From the NCBI GenBank assembly GCA_963665405.2, contig OY762261.2:620001-684000 (forward strand): a stretch of DNA of 64,000 nucleotides. Reading direction: 5' to 3'. Source of the DNA: G963665405 sp963665405 (lineage in GTDB: Bacteria; Chloroflexota; Dehalococcoidia; Lucifugimonadales; G963665405). The translations under genes and the position numbers were made by a program. The notes beneath the pieces are model-generated. The model was given only the letters and a program-made list of their open reading frames with translations. It ran no database searches and was not told the DNA's origin. Below, one piece after another: positions 41,684 through 50,064 of the stretch. The stretch's first letter is position 1; each line of letters opens with the position of its first letter.

Positions 41684-41720
41684 GCTATAGAGTGTGCGTA
41701 TCACACGCTGAGGTCGGACC

Positions 41721-44700
41721 GTGAACGCGAGAGTTAGACTGCCCTTTGCCGGGGTCCTGCTCGTGCTCGCACTCGGGTGCGAGATAGGGGTCGGAACGCC
41801 GACTCCGGAATCGGTCGCGATTCAGCCGTCGGCGACGGCAACGCCTGAGCCGACGTTCACTCCCGCCACGGTAGTGGCATCGACGCGTACACCGGAGCCG
41901 ACCAACACGCAGGCTCCGGTGCCTCAGCAAACCGCCACCCCCCAGCCGGCCGGACCGACGCTCACTCCGACCGCGACCCCTACTCCGACATCCTCGCCGA
42001 CCCCCAGCGCCACTCCCACGGCTAGCCCGACGCCGACGCCGACTGCGGTGCCGATCCCGAGGCCGGTGGCATCTTTCAGCATCGACATGGCCGGCGGTCC
42101 CGCCCCCGCGAATGTCCAATTTACCGATACCTCGAGAGGTGCGGTTACGTCCTGGGAATGGGATTTCGGCGACGGTGACACCAGCGCGGAACAGAATCCT
42201 AGCCACCGCTACACCATTGCCGGGAAGCACAGCGTCAAGCTCACCGTGGCCGGCCCTGGCGGCACTGACAGCAGCGAGCTAGTGGAGCTTGTGACTGTTC
42301 TTACAGGACCTCTGGACATTCTCAGCGTCTCTCCAGCCAGCGCAACGGTATTCTTGGGGGAGACTGTTCAGTTCGCAGCGTTTGCCGTGGATGCGTTCGG
42401 GAACGAGATAGGGGGCTCTACCTCATGGAACGTCCAGGACGAGGCGGGGTCGGTCAGCCCCAGCGGCCTGTTTGCGGCCGGCACTTCCGCGGGCACCTTC
42501 ACCGTTGTAGCAAGATTCCTCCAGGAGAGTAGAGGGCTCACCGTGGCGAGCGCGACGGTGACCATCAAACCAGGGCCGCTGTCCACCGTGGAGTTGGAGC
42601 CTACGGCGGCCACGCTCGATGCTGAAGAGATCAGACCCTTCACTCTCACGATCCTTGACGAATTCGGAAACGAGATTCGGGACGCCACAACTTCATGGTC
42701 CGTGCTCTCAGGCGTCGGATCTATCGATCAGAACGGAGTCCTTTCTGCCGGTACCAAGGCTGGGGACTACCCAGGCGCGGTGAAGGTGGAGGTCGTCAGG
42801 GGTGGGGCCAGGGCTTCAGCGACCGCGGACGTGTCCATAGTCCCTGGCCCTCTCGCCAAGATCCAGGTAGAGCCTTCTGTCGCCTTCGTGGAAAAAGGGC
42901 TCACCCGACGTTTCGAGGCTACCGCGTACGACCAGCACGGGAACGAGCTAGGTGGGCTCGCATTCCTCTGGGCAGACACCGGCGGAGATGTCACACAAGG
43001 CGGTGTCTACACTGCCGGAAACTCACCTGGGGCCTATGACGTCAGGGTGACGGCAACGCTTGGCAGCAGTACCGCGAGTGGGCTGGCGACCGTCGGGATA
43101 CCGCCGGTTTGGATGCCCACCGAAGACATGCTGGCAGCGCGTGTGGATCACAGCGCGACTCTGCTATCAAACGGCAAAGTGCTGATCGTCGGAGGCGGTC
43201 CGGACACCGCTGAGCTGTACGATCCTGACGTCGGCGCGTTCAGCCTCACGAGAGATCCGGTTTGCAACCACGGGCGGTCGGCCAACGCGACCACGCTTGC
43301 CGATGGTCGAGTGCTGATAACGGGTGGGTCCTCGGATGCGAGGTGCGCGGAGGTCTACGATCCGGAGACAGGACGCTTCTCCAGAGTCGGCGACCTGAAC
43401 GCGGACCACTGGCAGCACACCGGCACCCTTCTTGAGGACGGCACCGTGCTGGTTACGGGTGGATTCGAGTACCAGGGCGACGCCTGGATGACCCACACGG
43501 TAAGCGAGATTTATGATCCCGTGACCCAGGCGTTTGTGGAGACGGGGAGCCTCAATGTTGACCGCCGACTGCATGCCGCGGTTCTTTTAGCGTCGGGTCA
43601 GGTTCTCGTGACGGGTGGGATCAAGAGCACTGCAATCGGCGCGCCGGGCCCCTCGGTGTGCCTCACTTCCCCTGAAATGTACGATCCTTCCAGAGGAACC
43701 TTTCGACCGATAGGGGAAGCCTCGTTCACCAGCTGCCATGTCCAGGCCGCCCTCTTGGAGAACGGCACCGTACTCCTGACATCGAATGCGCGGCGGAGCG
43801 AGGTTTTCGATCCTGAGTCAGAGACGTTCCGTGAGACTGCCGAAGTCATGGCCTCGACGATCGAAGGGTATTCGGCCACACGCCTGGCAGATGGCAGAGT
43901 GCTCACTGCTGGGGGTATCACCCCGGTGACCTCGCCACTCGCCCCTGCCCCGGTCTTCAAAGAGGTCGTTTTCTGGGATTTCACTCAAGGCCTGCACGAG
44001 TGGGCCGGCAATTTCGTCGCAGACAACCTGAGAAGCACCGTGGACGGGCTCGAGTTCGAAAGCCTCGGGCACGATCCCTTTGTGTGGAGTCCCTGGTTCG
44101 ATTCTCCAGTAGACGAGAATTTGCGAATAACGTTTCGAATGAGGAGCAGTGCCAACAACAGAGGCGACTTCCACTATCATAAACAGGGAATCTGGTCCGG
44201 CTACTTCGAGTTCAACCCTAACCCCGACGGTGAATGGCATACTTACGTATTTGAGATCGCCCCACAGGGAGAAGACACACAGATTCGGATCGATCCCGCG
44301 ACGGCGGCCGGCAACATCACCATCGCCTGGTTAAGAATCGAATCGTTCGTTGCTCCCGAGTTCCCGGACCTCTATTCGGAGTATGAACTACTGAGTTTCT
44401 GGGACTTCCGAGTGTGGCCTCAGGCGTGGGTCGGGATCAATGTCACAAACCTGACGACCACCAGCGATGGCGTGGAGTTTGAAACGATCGTCGACAACCA
44501 CTCCATACAAAGCGCGTACTTTGTCTATCCGGCCGGCCAGAGTCTTCGCATCACCATGTGGATGAAGAGCACAGGGAACGACCTCAGGGAGTTTTACTGG
44601 GGGCAACCGGGAATCGTCACCCACCGTCAGGAGTTCAGCCCCATCCCCGATGGTGACTGGCATGAGTACGTGTTCAAGGTTCCTCCTCAGGACGGCCGGA

Positions 44701-45032
44701 CATTCATCCAAGTGGCTCCGGCGACAGCCCCGGGTCACTTCGCAGTCGCATGGATCAGCGTCGAATCGCTGGCCCGACCCAAACCTGCTCCTTCCGCGTT
44801 TGCCACAGTGGAGGTATACGACCCGGCAACAGACGCGTTCACGACTTTGGACGGCATGAACAGCGCACGCCAAGGTCACGCTGCCACGCTGCTCTCCGAC
44901 GGGCGCGTACTGATAACGGGTGGGACGACCTCCGGAGAGGGATCGACGCTTGGAACCGCGTTGTCCTCAACGGAGGTCTGGATTCCGAGCAGCCTGGTCG
45001 CGGACAGCGAAAGCACAACGAAAGGCAGCTAA
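41721..45032 (+). CDS. Giant surface lipoprotein: Thr/Pro linker, PKD, three Ig-like domains, kelch repeats with two inserted beta-sandwich modules
   Basis: An 1103-residue protein starting at GTG 41721. A lipobox (VLLVLALGCE, Cys at about 20) is followed by a Thr/Pro/Ser-rich linker (25-110), a PKD domain (about 112-193, SWEWDFGDGDTS), three similar Ig-like (BIG) domains (about 197-460), and kelch blades (about 463-750, e.g. GRVLITGGSSDARCAEVYDP). Two homologous modules of about 130 residues follow (about 747-878 and 889-1018; FWDFTQGLHEW... and FWDFRVWPQAW..., each with DGEWHTYVFE / DGDWHEYVFK), then a last kelch blade (about 1027-1090). It is likely exposed on the cell surface and adhesive or ligand-binding. 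It lies directly behind the two-component genes and the 11-base repeats. Confidence 0.85.
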   Translation: MNARVRLPFAGVLLVLALGCEIGVGTPTPESVAIQPSATATPEPTFTPATVVASTRTPEPTNTQAPVPQQTATPQPAGPTLTPTATPTPTSSPTPSATPTASPTPTPTAVPIPRPVASFSIDMAGGPAPANVQFTDTSRGAVTSWEWDFGDGDTSAEQNPSHRYTIAGKHSVKLTVAGPGGTDSSELVELVTVLTGPLDILSVSPASATVFLGETVQFAAFAVDAFGNEIGGSTSWNVQDEAGSVSPSGLFAAGTSAGTFTVVARFLQESRGLTVASATVTIKPGPLSTVELEPTAATLDAEEIRPFTLTILDEFGNEIRDATTSWSVLSGVGSIDQNGVLSAGTKAGDYPGAVKVEVVRGGARASATADVSIVPGPLAKIQVEPSVAFVEKGLTRRFEATAYDQHGNELGGLAFLWADTGGDVTQGGVYTAGNSPGAYDVRVTATLGSSTASGLATVGIPPVWMPTEDMLAARVDHSATLLSNGKVLIVGGGPDTAELYDPDVGAFSLTRDPVCNHGRSANATTLADGRVLITGGSSDARCAEVYDPETGRFSRVGDLNADHWQHTGTLLEDGTVLVTGGFEYQGDAWMTHTVSEIYDPVTQAFVETGSLNVDRRLHAAVLLASGQVLVTGGIKSTAIGAPGPSVCLTSPEMYDPSRGTFRPIGEASFTSCHVQAALLENGTVLLTSNARRSEVFDPESETFRETAEVMASTIEGYSATRLADGRVLTAGGITPVTSPLAPAPVFKEVVFWDFTQGLHEWAGNFVADNLRSTVDGLEFESLGHDPFVWSPWFDSPVDENLRITFRMRSSANNRGDFHYHKQGIWSGYFEFNPNPDGEWHTYVFEIAPQGEDTQIRIDPATAAGNITIAWLRIESFVAPEFPDLYSEYELLSFWDFRVWPQAWVGINVTNLTTTSDGVEFETIVDNHSIQSAYFVYPAGQSLRITMWMKSTGNDLREFYWGQPGIVTHRQEFSPIPDGDWHEYVFKVPPQDGRTFIQVAPATAPGHFAVAWISVESLARPKPAPSAFATVEVYDPATDAFTTLDGMNSARQGHAATLLSDGRVLITGGTTSGEGSTLGTALSSTEVWIPSSLVADSESTTKGS

Positions 45033-45070
45033 CCGCCCCGATTGGTCCTCCGAGTCGCGAGCCCATCAGC

Positions 45071-45832
45071 TCAGATCATCAGGTCGCCGCCGTTGATGTC
45101 GAGGGACGCGCCGGTGATGTAGGCGGCGCGGTCGGAGGCGAGGAAGGCGATCAGCTCGGCTACCTCTTCGGGCCTGCCCAGTCGAGAGATGGGGAAGCTG
45201 TCGGCGTAGGCCCTGGCGCGCTCGTCGCTGATGGTCTCCCGGACCATCTCGGTGTCGAAGAGCCCGGGGCACACGGAGTTGACGGTGATCCCGTGCCGGG
45301 CCTCCTCCTTGGCCAGGTGGCGGCTGAATCCCAGGATGCCGGCCTTGGCCGCGGTGTAGTGCGCCCCACCGACGGTGCTTATGTTCTTGCCGGCGGTGGA
45401 CGAGAAGTTGACGATGCGTCCCCATCCGGCCTTGCGCATGGCCGGGAGGACGGCCCGGGAGCAGAGGTAGGTCCCCTTCAGGTTCACCGCGACCACCGCG
45501 TCCCACTCGTCCTCCTCGATGTCGATGACGGGTGTGGGGCGCAGGAGCCCGGCGTTGTTCACGAGTATGTGGACGGCGTGGAAGCGGTCCAAAGCGGCGT
45601 CTACGATGCGGCGGACATCGGCGGCGCTGGTCACGTCGCCCTGGACCGAAATGGCTTCGCCTCCGCTTTTCGAGAGATCGTCTGCGGTCCGTTTGGCGCC
45701 GTCAGCGTCGAGGTCGTTGATGACCAGGCCGGCGCCGGCCGCCGAGAGCCTCTCGGCCACGGCCCGTCCCATCCCCCGGGCGGCGCCGGTGACGATGGCT
45801 ACCTTACCTTCGAGCTCGCGTGAGTCAGGCAT
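45071..45832 (-). CDS. Short-chain dehydrogenase/reductase, FabG-like
   Basis: A 253-residue classical SDR with cofactor loop TGAARGMGRAVAERL, NDLDADG after beta-2 (favouring NAD), NNAGLLRPTP, catalytic Ser in IVNFSSTAGKN, and HYTAAKAGILGFSRH with Tyr and Lys. The C-terminal SLDINGGDLMI is usual. It resembles 3-oxoacyl-ACP reductases, but no fatty acid genes are near, so an oxidoreductase of catabolism is equally likely. It is convergent with the giant lipoprotein gene. Confidence 0.85.
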   Translation of the reverse strand: MPDSRELEGKVAIVTGAARGMGRAVAERLSAAGAGLVINDLDADGAKRTADDLSKSGGEAISVQGDVTSAADVRRIVDAALDRFHAVHILVNNAGLLRPTPVIDIEEDEWDAVVAVNLKGTYLCSRAVLPAMRKAGWGRIVNFSSTAGKNISTVGGAHYTAAKAGILGFSRHLAKEEARHGITVNSVCPGLFDTEMVRETISDERARAYADSFPISRLGRPEEVAELIAFLASDRAAYITGASLDINGGDLMI

Positions 45833-46028
45833 CTTTTCCTCTCCCTGCGGGGCCGGTAAGACCGGCAGCTATGAGACCAGGAGGAGCGGCTTGCAACGGG
45901 CCACGCCGCCAGAGATTCGGGACACCCCATCCGCCTGAGGCGAACCGCGAAGGGGGTGCAGCACCGCTGATCGCCGTCCTGAAGAACCCCAGCCGGGTGT
46001 TGAAAGACCCTTTCGACCATCCCCCTGG

Positions 46029-46132
46029 CCCCCTTCCTGGCCAGGAAGGGGGGGTAGCTGATATCTGAGAGAAACCCTCAGACTCCCGGGCAAAGGGGCT
46101 TCGCCCCTCTGCACACCCCATATTTCATGATC
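46029..46132 (+). repeat. Interspersed hairpin repeat, full-length copy
   Basis: Begins with a perfect 24-base palindrome (46029-46052: CCCCCTTCCTGG plus its reverse complement), then GTAGCTGATATC, an imperfect TGAGAGAAACCCTCA hairpin, GACTCCCGG, the hairpin AGGGGCTTCGCCCCT (46094-46108), and the tail CTGCACACCCCATATTTCAT. The rest of the 334-base gap 45833-46166 is C/G-rich with degraded pieces of the same modules and no gene. Confidence 0.7.
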
Positions 46133-46166
46133 CTGCCAGGGACGGCCGTTCGCAGGCAACGGGGCC

Positions 46167-47354
46167 CTAGATAACGCCGACCTGGCGGCCTGCCTGCTCG
46201 AACACTGTCACGGCCCTGTCCAGCTGGTCGCGGGTGTGGGCCGCGGTCACCTGGACCCTGATCCGCGCCTCGCCCCGAGGCACGACCGGGAAGCTGAAGC
46301 CCACGACGAAGATGCCCTGGTCGTTGACCGCTTTCGCCAGCTCGACCGTCTTCAGCTCGTCGCCCAGCATTATGGGCACGATCGGATGCTCGCCCGGCAG
46401 GATGGTGAAGCCGAGCGACGACATCTTGTCCCGGAAGTACCCCGTGTTCGCCCAGAGGGTCCCACGAAGGCTCGGATCCTCCCGGACCATCTCCAGCGCC
46501 CTGATCGAGGCCATCACCATTGGCGGGGCCAGCGTGTTGGAGAAGAGGTAGGTCCTGGACCGCTGGCGCAGCAGCTCGACGATCTCCTTGCGCCCGGCGG
46601 TGAACCCGCCAGTCGCGCCGCCGAGGGCCTTGCCCAGGGTGCTCGTGATGACGTCGATACGTCCCTCGACACCGAAATGCTCGGGCGTACCACGTCCGTT
46701 GGGACCGACGAACCCCGTTGCGTGCGAGTCGTCGACCATGACCAGGGCGTCGTACCGGTCGGCCAGTTTGCATATCTGCCGGAGCAGGGCCAGGTCGCCC
46801 TGCATGCTGAAGACGCCGTCGGTCGCGATCATCCGGAACCGCGCGGATTGGGCCTCCTTGAGCTTCGCCTCCAGGTCCTCCATGTCGCTGTGGCGGTAGA
46901 TCAGACGCTTGGCCTTGCAGAGCCTGACCCCGTCTACGATGCTCGCGTGGTTCAGCGAGTCGCTGATGAGCGCGTCCTCAGCGTTCAACACAGTCTCGAA
47001 CAGGCCCGTGTTGGCGTCGAAGCAAGAGTTATAGAGGATGGTATCCTCGGTCCCCAGAAACTCGCTGATGTTGCGCTCGAGGGTGTTGTGGATGTCCTGG
47101 GTGCCGCAGATGAACCTGACGGAGGCCATCCCGTACCCGCGGGTTCGAAGTCCCTCCCAGGCCGCTTTCAGTATCTCCGGATGGTTGGCCAGCCCGAGGT
47201 AGTTGTTGGCGCAGAAGTTGATCGTCTCCCCGTCCTCGGTATTGACATCGGGCCTCTGGGGGCCGGTGAGCACCTTTTCGTTCTTGTACAGCCCACTCGC
47301 CCGGATGTTCTCGATCTCCTGGTTGATGTTGGCTTTGAACCTGTCGTAGGGCAT
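46167..47354 (-). CDS. kbl: Glycine C-acetyltransferase (2-amino-3-ketobutyrate CoA ligase)
   Basis: A 395-residue alpha-oxoamine synthase. Typical Kbl features are NFCANNYLGLANHPEILKAA, GMASVRFICGTQDIHNTLER, NSCFDANTGLFETVL, the cofactor Asp in ALVMVDDSHATGFVGPNGRG, and the lysine in ITSTLGKALGGATGGF (about 240). Kbl converts 2-amino-3-oxobutyrate and CoA to glycine and acetyl-CoA, the second step of threonine breakdown. The usual partner tdh is not adjacent. The gene has its own TTGACA promoter. Confidence 0.9.
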   Translation of the reverse strand: MPYDRFKANINQEIENIRASGLYKNEKVLTGPQRPDVNTEDGETINFCANNYLGLANHPEILKAAWEGLRTRGYGMASVRFICGTQDIHNTLERNISEFLGTEDTILYNSCFDANTGLFETVLNAEDALISDSLNHASIVDGVRLCKAKRLIYRHSDMEDLEAKLKEAQSARFRMIATDGVFSMQGDLALLRQICKLADRYDALVMVDDSHATGFVGPNGRGTPEHFGVEGRIDVITSTLGKALGGATGGFTAGRKEIVELLRQRSRTYLFSNTLAPPMVMASIRALEMVREDPSLRGTLWANTGYFRDKMSSLGFTILPGEHPIVPIMLGDELKTVELAKAVNDQGIFVVGFSFPVVPRGEARIRVQVTAAHTRDQLDRAVTVFEQAGRQVGVI

Positions 47355-47402
47355 GTCGCCGACCTCCCGGAGCGTGAAACTGGGTCACCGCGCAGCCTCC
47401 GG

Positions 47403-47432
47403 AGCGTACAGTCTCCGGACAAATCGTGTCAA
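47403..47432 (-). promoter_or_regulatory. Promoter of kbl
   Basis: TTGACA (47432-47427), 18 bases, TACGCT (47408-47403) on the minus strand, about 50 bases before the kbl start. Confidence 0.5.
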
Positions 47433-47532
47433 TACGCGGCTGTCATCCCTCCTCCAGTGGGGCGGCCCGGGCTCGACGCTCCGCACCCCAATCTCCTCAG
47501 AGCCGGCGACAACCGCCTAGGTTGGGCCCCCT

Positions 47533-47611
47533 CCCCTTTTGCGAAAAGGGGGGTAGATATGTTTCTGAGGGACACCCTCAGACTCCCGACAATCCCGACT
47601 TGTCGGGATCT
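47533..47611 (+). repeat. Interspersed hairpin repeat, full-length copy with alternative third hairpin
   Basis: Three consecutive stem-loops: CCCCTTTTgcgAAAAGGGG (47533-47551), TGAGGGacaCCCTCA (47566-47580) and ATCCCGACttGTCGGGAT (47592-47609), joined by GTAGATATGTTTC and GACTCCCGACA. It sits in the 357-base gap 47355-47711, which otherwise contains the kbl promoter, a degraded second CGGGGGACACCCC piece near 47644 and a TATAAT at 47666-47671 upstream of the amidohydrolase gene. Confidence 0.75.
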
Positions 47612-47711
47612 GTACTCCCCGCTGGATGGTCCCCTCAAGCGACGCGGGGGACACCCCAACTGGGTTATAATCGCTGGCAGGCCCTTCTCGACCAGCCCCC
47701 GGAGGTGACCA

Positions 47712-48668
47712 ATTCGCGCCATAGACATCCACGTCCACGTACCCCGCACGCCCGGCCTCCCCGACGGTGAGCTCGAACAGCAGCTGCGCCGGTACTTCAA
47801 ACCCAAGGTATGGCCCAGAGACGCCGACGAGATGGCGTCGCAGTACCGGGATTGGGACCTGTTCGGCGTCATCTACTCCGTGGACGCGGAGACGGTGACA
47901 GGCGTGAAGCCGGACACGAACGACTATGTCGCCGAGATCGTGAAGAAGTACCCCGAGCAGTTCATCGGGTTCGCCAGCATCGACCCCTGGAAAGGGAAGC
48001 AGGCCGTCCTGGAGCTGGAGCGGTCGGTGGTGGAGCTGGGACTCAGGGGGTTGAAGCTCCATCCGGTGTACCAGGCATTCTTCCCGAACGACACCCGCTT
48101 CTACCCTCTTTACCGGCAGTGCGCCGAGCTGGGCGTGCCCGTTCTGTTCCACTCAGGGTTCGCCGGCTCGGGCGTCGGGCTGCCGGGAGGGGGCGGCCTC
48201 AAGCTGAAGTACAGCGCACCCATTCCGGGAATCGACGACGTAGCGGCCGACTTCCCCGACCTCACTATCATCATGGCGCACCCGGCCTGGCCCTGGATCG
48301 AAGAGCAGATCGCCGTGGCGCTCCACAAGCCCAACGTGTTCATCGATCTGTCCGGCTGGTCCCCTCGGTTCATACCACCGGCGCTTATCAGGGAGACGAA
48401 CACTCGTCTGCGGGACAAGGTTCTGTTCGGGTCGGACTACCCGTACATGCCACCGGATCGGTGGCTGAGCGAGTTCGAGGAGCTGGAGATACGCGAGGAG
48501 GTCCGGCCGAAGGTGCTGATGGAAAACGCCAGGCGCGTGCTGCGGCTGCCGGACGTGATCGGTGCCGCCCGCCCCGGGGCCACCGGCTCGCAGGATTCGT
48601 CCCCAGGGGTCACCGAGAGTGGCGTGATGGGAGACGGCCAGGGTCCGCCGTTGTCAAGGAGCGAATAG
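47712..48668 (+). CDS. Amidohydrolase (metal-dependent TIM barrel), apparent AUU start
   Basis: The metal-binding HxH that opens amidohydrolases is encoded at 47727-47735 in IRAIDIHVHVPRTPGLPDGE. The only upstream codons in frame are ATA, GCC, CGC, ATT and CCA before a TGA at 47706, and GGAGGTG ends five bases before the ATT at 47712. I therefore take ATT as start, giving 318 residues; ATG 47832 would remove the HxH. Other ligands are in GLKLHPVYQ, IIMAHPAWPW and LFGSDYPYMPPD. Family members hydrolyse or decarboxylate ring compounds and amides. The gdhA gene follows directly. Confidence 0.8.
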   Translation: MRAIDIHVHVPRTPGLPDGELEQQLRRYFKPKVWPRDADEMASQYRDWDLFGVIYSVDAETVTGVKPDTNDYVAEIVKKYPEQFIGFASIDPWKGKQAVLELERSVVELGLRGLKLHPVYQAFFPNDTRFYPLYRQCAELGVPVLFHSGFAGSGVGLPGGGGLKLKYSAPIPGIDDVAADFPDLTIIMAHPAWPWIEEQIAVALHKPNVFIDLSGWSPRFIPPALIRETNTRLRDKVLFGSDYPYMPPDRWLSEFEELEIREEVRPKVLMENARRVLRLPDVIGAARPGATGSQDSSPGVTESGVMGDGQGPPLSRSE

Positions 48669-48669
48669 C

Positions 48670-49938
48670 ATGACACAGGTCAGCGACGAGAGGGTGACCG
48701 GGTCGGTATACGACATGGCGGTGCGGCAGTTCCAGTCCGCCGCTGACAGGCTCGGGATCGACGACGGAACGCGCGCCATCCTGAGTCACCCGAAGAGGGA
48801 GCTTACGGTACACTTCCCCGTCAAGATGGACAGCGGCGAGGTCCGGGTCTTCACCGGGCATCGAGTCCAGCACAACCTCACGCGAGGACCCGGCAAGGGC
48901 GGCATCCGATACCACCCCAACGTGACCCTGGACGAGGTCAAGGCCCTCGCAATGTGGATGACCTGGAAGTGCGCCGTCACCGGCATCCCGTACGGGGGTG
49001 CCAAGGGCGGGGTGACCTGCCAGCCGAAGGAGATGTCCGAGCCGGAGCTGGAGCGCCTGACGAGACGCTACGCTACCGAGATCTCGATACTCATCGGACC
49101 CGACAAAGACATTCCCGCCCCGGACGTCAACACCGACGGCCGGACCATGGCCTGGCTCATGGACACGCTGAGCATGCACCTGGGCTTCACCTCCTCCGGG
49201 ATCGTGACCGGCAAGCCCATCAGCATCGGCGGCACGCTGGGCCGGGTGGAGGCCACCGGCCGCGGAGTGATGATCTCGACCAGGGAGGCGGCCTCCAGGG
49301 CCGGTATCTCGCTGGACGGAGCCCGAGTGGTGGTCCACGGGTATGGCAACGTCGGCTACTGGGCGGTTAAGCTCCTATCCGATCTCGGCTGCGTCGTGGT
49401 GGCGGCCGCGGACAGCACGTCCGGCGCCCATTCACACAAAGGGATCGACCCAGTCGATCTGAAGCGGTACAAGACTCGCAACGGATCCTTCAAGGGGTAC
49501 GAGGCCGCTGATTCGATCACGCCCGATGAGGTGCTCGAGATCCCCTGCGACATCCTGATCGCCGCTTCGCTCGAAGAGCAGATCACCGCCGACAACGCCG
49601 ACAAGATGAAGGCCCGTATCATCGTCGAGGGAGCCAACGGGCCGACCACCCCCGAGGCCGACACGATCCTGAGCAACCTGGGCGTCACAGTGGTCCCGGA
49701 CATCCTCGCCAACGCTGGCGGCGTCGTCGTCTCCTACTTCGAGTGGGTCCAGGACCTGCAGCACTACTTCTGGAACGAGGACGAAGTGAACCAGCGAATG
49801 GAGTCGATCATGGTCCGGAGCTACGAGGAGGTCGACGAGATGGCGAAGAGTGAGAGAGTGAGCCTGCGCGAGGCCGCGCTGCTGCTGGCGGTGCGCCGGG
49901 TTGCGGAGGCGATCCACGTCCGAGGGGTGTATCCGTAG
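48670..49938 (+). CDS. gdhA: Glutamate dehydrogenase (Glu/Leu/Phe/Val family)
   Basis: A 422-residue enzyme with GPGKGGIRYHPNVTLDEVKA and ALAMWMTWKCAVTGIPYGGA around the glutamate site (including the catalytic Lys region GGAKGGVTC), PAPDVNTDGRTMAWLMD, and the NAD(P) domain GARVVVHGYGNVGYWAVKLL. It interconverts glutamate and 2-oxoglutarate plus ammonia. Start ATG 48670 lies one base after the amidohydrolase stop, with AAGGAG inside the end of that gene, so the two are likely cotranscribed. Cofactor preference is not clear. Confidence 0.93.
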   Translation: MTQVSDERVTGSVYDMAVRQFQSAADRLGIDDGTRAILSHPKRELTVHFPVKMDSGEVRVFTGHRVQHNLTRGPGKGGIRYHPNVTLDEVKALAMWMTWKCAVTGIPYGGAKGGVTCQPKEMSEPELERLTRRYATEISILIGPDKDIPAPDVNTDGRTMAWLMDTLSMHLGFTSSGIVTGKPISIGGTLGRVEATGRGVMISTREAASRAGISLDGARVVVHGYGNVGYWAVKLLSDLGCVVVAAADSTSGAHSHKGIDPVDLKRYKTRNGSFKGYEAADSITPDEVLEIPCDILIAASLEEQITADNADKMKARIIVEGANGPTTPEADTILSNLGVTVVPDILANAGGVVVSYFEWVQDLQHYFWNEDEVNQRMESIMVRSYEEVDEMAKSERVSLREAALLLAVRRVAEAIHVRGVYP

Positions 49939-49980
49939 CCTTCGGCGCCTCTGCAAGCGATGTGCAGCCGATCCCCCGAC

Positions 49981-50042
49981 CCCAAAAGGGGGGAAAGGGA
50001 AGACTTCTGAAGGACACCGTCGGCACTCCCGACGCCCATCCG
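49981..50042 (+). repeat. Degenerate copy of the interspersed hairpin repeat
   Basis: CCCaaaaGGGGGG, then TTCTGAAGGACACCGTCGGCACTCCCGA, follow the order of the full copies but the middle stem has changes. It lies between the convergent gdhA and glutamine synthetase genes. Confidence 0.5.
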
Positions 50043-50064
50043 ACGGGCCCGGCCAGCCCTCCGG

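Noticed and set aside
47810..48673. A 287-codon frame overlapping the amidohydrolase
   Set aside because: It is the +1 shadow of the amidohydrolase gene, Arg/Gly-rich, and lacks metal-binding motifs.
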